Source of the DNA: SZAS-103 sp038323475
GTDB taxonomy: Bacteria > Pseudomonadota > Gammaproteobacteria > Xanthomonadales > Xanthomonadaceae
Direction: 5' to 3'
Assembly: GCA_038323475.1 (NCBI GenBank)
Contig: JBBQHA010000053.1
Span: forward strand, 1-19,321
Length of the DNA: 19,321 nucleotides
Part shown: piece after piece, positions 7,126 through 13,237 of the stretch
How positions within the stretch are numbered: position 1 is the stretch's first letter
Layout: the number at the start of each line of letters is the position of its first letter
Notes under the pieces: model-generated
Told to the model about the DNA's origin: nothing
Seen by the model: only the letters and a program-made list of their open reading frames with translations
Database searches by the model: none
Made by a program: the position numbers and the translations under genes

Positions 7126-9921
7126 ATGCGCATTCTCGACCGCTCCATCTACCAGGGCCCATCGCTCTACGCCCACTTTCCGGTCATCCGGCTGGAGCTG
7201 GACCTGGAGGCGCTGGAGCAATGGCCGACCGGCAAGCTCGGCCCGGCGTTCGTCGATGGGCTGATGGAGGCCTTGCCCGGACTGCGCGAACACGGCTGCT
7301 CGTACCGCGAGCCCGGCGGATTCGAACGGCGCATGCGCGAAGGCGAAGGCACCTGGCTCGGCCATGTGCTGGAACACGTCGCGATCGAACTGCAGAACGT
7401 CGCCGGCGAGAACGTCACCTTCGGCAAGACCCGCAGCGTTTCCGACGACCGACCTGGCGTGTACACGGTGGTGTACGAGTACGTGCAAAAGGAGGAAGGC
7501 GTCGCCGCCGGCGAGCTGGCGCTGAAGCTGTTGTCCTCGCTGTTGCCGAAGGAACTGCAGCCCAAGGGCAGCGTGCCCGACGATTTCGTCTGGGCGACCG
7601 CGCGCGATGCGTTCATCCGCTACGCGCAGCGGCGCGCGCTCGGTCCGTCCACGCGCTCGCTCGTGCATGCGGCCGAACAGCGCGGCATCCCGTGGCTGCG
7701 CATGAACGACCAGTCGCTGGTGCAACTCGGCCACGGCAAGTACCAGCAGCGCATCCAGGCGACCGTCACCGGCAAGACCCCGCACATCGCGGTCGAACTG
7801 GCGAGCGACAAGGAAGAGACGAACAAAATCCTCGGCGCGCTCGGCCTGCCGGTGCCGCGCCAGGACCTCGTGCAGTCCGCGGAAGCGGCGGTGCGCGCCG
7901 CGCGCAGCCTCGGCGGACTGGTGGTGACCAAGCCCTACAACGGCAACCACGGCCGCGGCATCACCATCGGCATTTCCGGCGAGGAAGCCGTGCGTGGCGG
8001 TTTCGCGTCCGCGCACGAACACTCGCGTTCGGTAATCGTGGAAACCTTCGTGGCCGGCGACGACCACCGCCTGCTCGTGGTCAATGGCGAACTCATCGCC
8101 GCGACCAAGCGCACGCCCGGCCATGTCGTCGGCGACGGTACCAGCACGATCGCCCAGCTCGTGGAAGTCGTGAACCAGGACCCGCGCCGCGGCGTCGGCC
8201 ACGAGAAAGTGCTCACCCGCCTCGAACTCGATGCGCAGGCCAACATGATGATGGCGCGCGTCGACTACACCGCCGACTCGGTGCCCAAGGCGGATGAAAT
8301 CGTCTACCTGCGTTCGACCGCGAACCTGTCCACCGGCGGCACCGCGACCGACGTCACCGACATCATCCATCCCGACAACCGCGACATGGCGGTGCGCGCG
8401 GTGCGCGCGATCGGACTCGACGTCGGCGGCGTGGACTTCATCTCGCCAAACATCGCCGAGAGCTACAAGTCGATCGGCGGCGCGATCTGCGAGATCAATG
8501 CCGCGCCTGGCTTCCGCATGCACGTCGCGCCAAGTACCGGCACGCCGCGCGATGCGGCCGGCCCGGTCGTCGACATGCTGTTCCCGCCAGGCACGCCCTC
8601 GCGCGTGCCGATCGCCGCGATCACCGGCACCAACGGCAAGACCACGACCGCGCGCATGCTCGCGCACATCACCAAGATGGCCGGCTACACGCCGGGCCTG
8701 ACCACGACCGATGGCGTCTACATCGACGGCCAGCGCACCGTCGAGGGCGACATGACCGGCCCGGTGTCCGCGCGGATGGTGCTCGCCGACCCGCAGATCG
8801 ACATCGCGATCCTGGAAACCGCGCGCGGCGGCCTGTTGCGCGCGGGCATGGCGGTGCGCAATGTCGATGTCGGCGCGGTGTTGAACGTGCAGTCCGACCA
8901 CCTCGGCCTGAAGGGCATCGACACCCTCGAACAGCTCGCCGAAGTGAAGCGCGTCGTCGTCGAGGTCGCGACCGAATGCGCCGTGCTCAACGCCGACGAC
9001 CCGCTCGTGCTGAAGATGTCCGGCTACACCGATGCGAAGACGATCTGCTACGTGACCATGAATCCGGCGCACACGCTGGTGCGCGAGCACATCCGCGCCG
9101 GTGGCCGCGCCTGCGCGCTGGAAGGCGGCGTCAACGGCCAGATGATCACCCTGTACGACAAGGGCAGCCATATCCCGCTGCTGTGGACGCACCTGATCCC
9201 GGCAACGCTCGAAGGCCGCGCATTCCACAACGTGCACAACGCGATGACCGCCGCAGCGGTGGCGTTCTCGCTCGGCATCAAACTCGACGCGATCCGGCAG
9301 GGCCTGCGCACGTTCGACACCACGTTCTTCCAGGCGCCCGGGCGCATGAACGTGTTCAACGAGCATCCGTTCAAGGTGCTGTTCGACTACGGCCACAACG
9401 CGCACGCGGTCGGCGTGATGGCCGACCTCGCGCAGCGGCTCGACGTCACCGGCCGGCGCATCGTGGTCGTCGCCGGCCCCGGCGATCGCCGCGACGAGGA
9501 CCTGCGCGAGATCGCCAACGCGGTGGCCAACCGGTTCGACCATTACATCGTGCGCCGCGACGATGGCTTGCGCGGCCGCGACGGCGACGAGGTGCCGCGC
9601 ATCATCGCCGATGCGCTGATGGCCGCGGGCGTGCCGGCAAGCGCGATCAGCAAGATCCACGACGAACAGGAAGCGATCGACGCGGCGCTGCAGATGGGCC
9701 GCGCCGGCGACCTGTTGCTGGTCTTCGCCGACGCGCTGGTGCGCTCGTGGAAGCAGATCATCAAGTTCCGTCCGGAAGGCTCACCGGAAGCGCCCGCGCG
9801 CGAGGCGATGCCGGAGATGCGCGTCATCGAGCCGGCCGCCGAGGAAGCGATCCATGCCGCGATGGAAGGCATGATCCGCGATGAACGCGGCATCACCATC
9901 GCGCGCGACGGCGACGATTGA
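7126..9921 (+). CDS. cphA: Cyanophycin synthetase (CphA1 type)
   Basis: ATP-dependent, non-ribosomal polymerase of 931 residues that alternately adds L-aspartate to the backbone and L-arginine to its side chains. The N-terminal domain (about 1-160) starts with the typical RGPSLYAHF-like strand and carries HVLEHVAIE at 80-88, a possible metal site. The ATP-grasp domain (about 161-485, aspartate addition) shows KPYNGNHGRGI at 269-279 and the metal-binding EINAAPGFRMH from E456. The Mur-ligase domain (from about 486, arginine addition) has the P-loop GTNGKTT at 501-507, followed by ETARGG, NVQSDH and DYGHN motifs. Cyanobacterial enzymes are about 870-900 residues; the extra length is an acidic, Ala/Glu-rich tail after about 885. 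The start ATG is preceded by GGGGAGA. All three domains look intact, so it should be active. The 101 bp before it show no feature beyond the ribosome-binding site. Confidence 0.96.
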   Translation: MRILDRSIYQGPSLYAHFPVIRLELDLEALEQWPTGKLGPAFVDGLMEALPGLREHGCSYREPGGFERRMREGEGTWLGHVLEHVAIELQNVAGENVTFGKTRSVSDDRPGVYTVVYEYVQKEEGVAAGELALKLLSSLLPKELQPKGSVPDDFVWATARDAFIRYAQRRALGPSTRSLVHAAEQRGIPWLRMNDQSLVQLGHGKYQQRIQATVTGKTPHIAVELASDKEETNKILGALGLPVPRQDLVQSAEAAVRAARSLGGLVVTKPYNGNHGRGITIGISGEEAVRGGFASAHEHSRSVIVETFVAGDDHRLLVVNGELIAATKRTPGHVVGDGTSTIAQLVEVVNQDPRRGVGHEKVLTRLELDAQANMMMARVDYTADSVPKADEIVYLRSTANLSTGGTATDVTDIIHPDNRDMAVRAVRAIGLDVGGVDFISPNIAESYKSIGGAICEINAAPGFRMHVAPSTGTPRDAAGPVVDMLFPPGTPSRVPIAAITGTNGKTTTARMLAHITKMAGYTPGLTTTDGVYIDGQRTVEGDMTGPVSARMVLADPQIDIAILETARGGLLRAGMAVRNVDVGAVLNVQSDHLGLKGIDTLEQLAEVKRVVVEVATECAVLNADDPLVLKMSGYTDAKTICYVTMNPAHTLVREHIRAGGRACALEGGVNGQMITLYDKGSHIPLLWTHLIPATLEGRAFHNVHNAMTAAAVAFSLGIKLDAIRQGLRTFDTTFFQAPGRMNVFNEHPFKVLFDYGHNAHAVGVMADLAQRLDVTGRRIVVVAGPGDRRDEDLREIANAVANRFDHYIVRRDDGLRGRDGDEVPRIIADALMAAGVPASAISKIHDEQEAIDAALQMGRAGDLLLVFADALVRSWKQIIKFRPEGSPEAPAREAMPEMRVIEPAAEEAIHAAMEGMIRDERGITIARDGDD

Positions 9922-9937
9922 GCATGCCGTTGCCAGC

Positions 9938-11728
9938 ATGCCTCTGAATTTGTCGCCAGACGGGTTGCCGTTTACCGATTCGCGCCGTCTGCTCGGCGCG
10001 AATCCGTACATGCGCCAGACCGCAGCCGCGCTGGAAACGGCCGGCACCGAAGTGGACGCTGCCATGGTCCATGGTTGGCGTACACGGATCGAACACGCGC
10101 GTTCGGCGTTGGGTTGGATCGATGCGCCCATCGTCGCGAACAAGCACCTGGGCGGAGCAACCCTCGCGATCTCGGCATCGATGGATCAACTGTTCACCGC
10201 GACCGATGTCAACGAATGGGCGTGGATGGCAAGCCTGGAATCCTTGAAGCACCGGCCTGTCTACGACCGTTTCCACGCACCGGGCTATGCGGCGGTCTGG
10301 GATGAAGCAATGGCGCTGCTCACATTGAGCGCGCTGGCCGCCAGCGAAGCGCGGCCCGGGCTGATCGCGCTCGAGCATGCCGCTCGCGCGCACCGTGCTG
10401 CATTCCTGCTCGATGACGACGCGCTCACCCTCGGCGAAGGCGATGGAGCTCGGAGCTGGCCGGCCAATGCGTTGCCGGAGCCAGACGCCATCGACTGGCC
10501 GGCAGTACACGACGTTCCACTCGCACTCGTCACCGGCACCAACGGCAAGACCACCACCGTGCGACTGCTTGCCGCGATGGCGCGCGCGCACGGCTGGCGT
10601 ACCGGTTACAGCTGCACCGATGGCCTGCTGGTCGACGACATGCAGATCGCTGCCGGCGACTATTCCGGGCCGGCCGGCGCGCGCGCGGTGCTGCGCCAGC
10701 CCGAGGTGCAGGCCGCGATCCTGGAGACCGCGCGCGGCGGCATCCTGCGCCGCGGGCTCGCGGTACAGCGCGCGCAGGTCGCAGTCGTCACCAACATCAG
10801 CGCCGACCACTACGGCAGCTACGGCGTGCACGACCTCGACGGACTCGCGCTGGTGAAGCTCAGCGTCGCGCGCGTGGTCGATCGCGACGGATTGCTGGTC
10901 CTCAATGCCGACGACGCGACCCTGCGCGCGCATGCCGAAGGACTCCATTGCACGCTCGGCTGGTTCGCGCTCGATGACGGCGATGCCTGGCTGGAAGCGC
11001 ACCGCGCACATGGCGGCGCGACCTGTGGGGTGCGCGACGGACAGGTGCGGCTGACGTTCGCCGGCGTTGCGCACGACCTCGGCGCGGTCGACGCGATGCC
11101 GCTGAGCGCGCACGGCCAGGCGCGCTACAACATCGCGAACATCCTCGCCGCGTCGCTGGCCGCGTGCGCACTCGGCATCGCGCCGGCGACGATTGCCGCC
11201 GTCCTCACCCACTTCGGCACGAGCCATGCCGACAACCCGGGCAGGTTGCAGCACTGGTCGCTCGGCGGCGTCGATGTCTGGCTCGATTACGCGCACAACC
11301 CCGACGGCCTGCGCGGACTACTGGAGGTCGCCGGAGTGCGCCACATCCAGGGCCGGTTCGGCCTGCTGCTGGGCCAGGCCGGCGATCGCAGCGATACCGA
11401 CCTGCGCGCGCTCGCGGCGACCGCAGCGGCATTCCATCCGGCGCATGTCGTGCTCAAGGACATCGCCGGCATGCTCCGCGGGCGCGCTTCCGGCGACGTC
11501 GCGGCGATCCTGCGCAAGGCTCTGCTCGGCGCAGGTGTCGCCGCCGATGCGATGCCGTTCTGCAGCGACGAACTCGAAGCCTCGCGCGCACTGCTCGCAT
11601 GGGCGCACGCAGGCGACACCCTGGTGCTGCCGATCCACGGCAAGCTTGCGCGCGGCCAAGTCGCATCCCTGCTCGACCGCCTGGTCGAAAGCAATTGGCA
11701 GCCGCGACAGCCATTGCCCACCGATTGA
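9938..11728 (+). CDS. CphA-related Mur ligase lacking the ATP-grasp domain
   Basis: Protein of 596 residues, paralogous to the C-terminal half of the upstream CphA. The P-loop GTNGKTT is at 200-206. After it come GYSCTDGLLVDD, DYSGPAGARAVL, ILETARGGILRRGL, NISADHYG, VLNADD, ARYNIANILAA, DYAHNPDGLRGLL and a GQAGDRSDTDLRAL segment, in the same order as in CphA. The first 190 residues have no ATP-grasp motif and begin with a conserved-looking DSRRLLGANPY segment, so this is not simply a truncated CphA. It should form an ATP-dependent amide bond, but the substrate is unknown; arginine addition or chain modification of cyanophycin is an inference from context. The gap to cphA is 16 bp. I chose the ATG at 9938 because it directly precedes the DSRRL region; an in-frame ATG at 9881 would overlap cphA. 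Neither has a good Shine-Dalgarno sequence, suggesting coupling. Confidence 0.85.
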   Translation: MPLNLSPDGLPFTDSRRLLGANPYMRQTAAALETAGTEVDAAMVHGWRTRIEHARSALGWIDAPIVANKHLGGATLAISASMDQLFTATDVNEWAWMASLESLKHRPVYDRFHAPGYAAVWDEAMALLTLSALAASEARPGLIALEHAARAHRAAFLLDDDALTLGEGDGARSWPANALPEPDAIDWPAVHDVPLALVTGTNGKTTTVRLLAAMARAHGWRTGYSCTDGLLVDDMQIAAGDYSGPAGARAVLRQPEVQAAILETARGGILRRGLAVQRAQVAVVTNISADHYGSYGVHDLDGLALVKLSVARVVDRDGLLVLNADDATLRAHAEGLHCTLGWFALDDGDAWLEAHRAHGGATCGVRDGQVRLTFAGVAHDLGAVDAMPLSAHGQARYNIANILAASLAACALGIAPATIAAVLTHFGTSHADNPGRLQHWSLGGVDVWLDYAHNPDGLRGLLEVAGVRHIQGRFGLLLGQAGDRSDTDLRALAATAAAFHPAHVVLKDIAGMLRGRASGDVAAILRKALLGAGVAADAMPFCSDELEASRALLAWAHAGDTLVLPIHGKLARGQVASLLDRLVESNWQPRQPLPTD

Positions 11729-11794
11729 CCTGCGAAGCGGACGCGCACGCCGCGCTTGCGCGACAATCGGTTTCTTCTTCCTGCGATGACCGCC

Positions 11795-12445
11795 ATGCAC
11801 GACCACCAGCGCCAGTTCCTCGACGATGCCCTCGCGCGCGAGGCATTGCGCTTCGGCGAGTTCACCCTGAAGTCCGGCCGCATCAGTCCCTATTTCTTCA
11901 ATGCCGGCCGCTTCGACAGCGGCGCGGCGCTCGCGGCGCTGGGGCAGGCGTACGCGCAGACGCTGCTTGCCGCGCGACTCGAGTTCGACGTGCTGTTCGG
12001 GCCAGCCTACAAGGGCATTCCGCTGGCGACAGCGGTGGCGATCGCGCTGGCCGGAACAGGCCGCGACGCACCGCTCGCGTTCAACCGCAAGGAAGCCAAG
12101 GACCACGGTGAAGGCGGCAGCCTGATCGGCGCGCCGTTGGCCGGGAAGCGCGTGCTGATCGTCGACGACGTGATCACCGCCGGCACCGCGATCCGCGAGG
12201 CGATCGAGATCATCCGCAATGCCGGCGGCGTGCCGTGCGGCGTGTTGATCGCGCTGGACCGGCAGGAACGCGGCAGCGACAGCGACCTGTCGGCGACCGC
12301 TGCGGTGCGCACCGAATTCGGCCTGCCCGTCCTCGCGATCGCCGGCCTTGACGAACTGCTGCAACTGGCCGACGGCCGGGCCGACCTGGCCATGCACTTC
12401 GATGCGCTTTCGGCGTATCGTCGGCGCTACGGGAGCGGCACCTGA
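11795..12445 (+). CDS. pyrE: Orotate phosphoribosyltransferase
   Basis: Converts orotate and PRPP to OMP in the fifth step of pyrimidine synthesis. The 216-residue product matches E. coli PyrE nearly end to end. It shows GEFTLKSGRISPYFFNAG (21-38), FGPAYKGIPLA (68-78), the flexible catalytic loop FNRKEAKDHGEGG (96-108) and the PRPP-binding motif VDDVITAGTA (123-132). The start MHDHQRQF aligns with the usual N-terminus; an ATG three codons earlier (11786) is equally possible. Neither start has a recognisable ribosome-binding site. A -10-like GACAAT (11762-11767) lies close upstream, so the message may have a very short leader. In Pseudomonas, as I recall, pyrE adjoins the exonuclease-like gene crc; here the cyanophycin genes lie between the two. 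Confidence 0.96.
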   Translation: MHDHQRQFLDDALAREALRFGEFTLKSGRISPYFFNAGRFDSGAALAALGQAYAQTLLAARLEFDVLFGPAYKGIPLATAVAIALAGTGRDAPLAFNRKEAKDHGEGGSLIGAPLAGKRVLIVDDVITAGTAIREAIEIIRNAGGVPCGVLIALDRQERGSDSDLSATAAVRTEFGLPVLAIAGLDELLQLADGRADLAMHFDALSAYRRRYGSGT

Positions 12446-12468
12446 ACGCATTGCCGCCGGAGGACACC

Positions 12469-13170
12469 ATGAACGTATCGCGCAATGCACTCGCCGCTGT
12501 CATCGTCCTGCTGATCGTGGCGCCGATGGCGCTGGCGCAGAACGCGCCCAAGCTGTATCGCTGGGTCGGTCCCGACGGCAAGGCCCATTACAGCGACGAC
12601 ATCCCGCCGGAAGCGCTGAACCAGGCGCGGCAGGAACTCTCCAACACCGGCGTGACGCTCAAGCAGGTCGACCGTGCGCAGACTGTCGAGGAACGCGCCG
12701 CGGCCGATGCCAAGGCGGCGGCTGACGCCAAGGTCGCCGAAGCGATTGCGAATGCCAAGAACAGCGACACCGTGCTGCTCGCGTCGTATCCATCGGAAGC
12801 CGAACTCAAGCGCGCCTACGACCAGCGCATCGCATTGCAGGACGAAACCCTCAAGGGCACCCGGATCGGCATGGAAAGCCAGCACGAGAGCCTGTCCACG
12901 ATGCTGATCGCGGCATCGAATCTCGAGCTGTCCGGCAAGCCGGTCACCACGGACCTCGCCGCGCAGATCACCACCACCCACGCGCAGATGCTCGAGCAGC
13001 AGCAGTCGCAGATGCAGCAGGAAGCGCAGGCCGCGAACCTGCGCCAGGAAAGCGCGGCGACAATGACGCGTTACCGGTCGTTGCGCGCGGCCGCCGAAGC
13101 AGAACGGGCGGCGCCCGCCAAGCCGCCGCAGTCCACCCAGGCAGCTCCGCCCACTCCGCCCAACGGCTGA
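12469..13170 (+). CDS. Secreted DUF4124 protein with coiled-coil region
   Basis: Protein of 233 residues of unknown function. A signal peptide with a hydrophobic core (about 8-22) probably ends at ALA-Q (23/24), so the mature chain is periplasmic or envelope-associated. The DUF4124 signature follows directly, LYRWVGPDGKAHYSDDIPP (29-47), a small beta-rich domain found in many proteobacterial envelope proteins. Residues 50-215 are rich in Ala, Glu, Gln and Lys and should form long helices or coiled coil, including the Q-rich MLEQQQSQMQQEAQ stretch. The tail from about 215 is Pro/Ala-rich and probably disordered. The ATG has GGAGG five bases upstream. It starts 23 bp after pyrE, probably on the same message, though no functional link is evident. 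It converges on algC. Confidence 0.88.
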   Translation: MNVSRNALAAVIVLLIVAPMALAQNAPKLYRWVGPDGKAHYSDDIPPEALNQARQELSNTGVTLKQVDRAQTVEERAAADAKAAADAKVAEAIANAKNSDTVLLASYPSEAELKRAYDQRIALQDETLKGTRIGMESQHESLSTMLIAASNLELSGKPVTTDLAAQITTTHAQMLEQQQSQMQQEAQAANLRQESAATMTRYRSLRAAAEAERAAPAKPPQSTQAAPPTPPNG

Positions 13171-13209
13171 ATCCGGCAAGCAGACCGGCTGCCGTCACCC
13201 AGCGCAACC

Positions 13210-13232
13210 CCGTCCGGCGCGTGCCGGAACGG
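13210..13232. terminator. Hairpin between convergent DUF4124 and algC genes
   Basis: CCGTCCGGC (13210-13218) pairs with GCCGGAACGG (13223-13232) with one bulged base and a GCGT loop, in the 67-bp spacer between two converging genes. The position suits a bidirectional terminator, but neither strand has a T-run after the stem, so intrinsic termination is doubtful. Confidence 0.3.
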
Positions 13233-13237
13233 CAGGT

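Noticed and set aside
7021..9660. A very long open frame (879 codons) antisense to cphA
   Set aside because: It is a by-product of high GC at third positions in cphA. The translation is low-complexity (His, Asp, Ala, Arg-rich), shows no domain, and cphA on the other strand is clearly real.
9881..9937. Longer CphA paralogue starting inside the end of cphA
   Set aside because: The extra 19 residues are encoded by the end of cphA read in another frame, and the family-like sequence begins just after the ATG at 9938.
13171..13237. Strong bidirectional intrinsic terminator
   Set aside because: A hairpin exists, but it has a bulge and no T-run on either strand, so it is kept only as a low-confidence feature.
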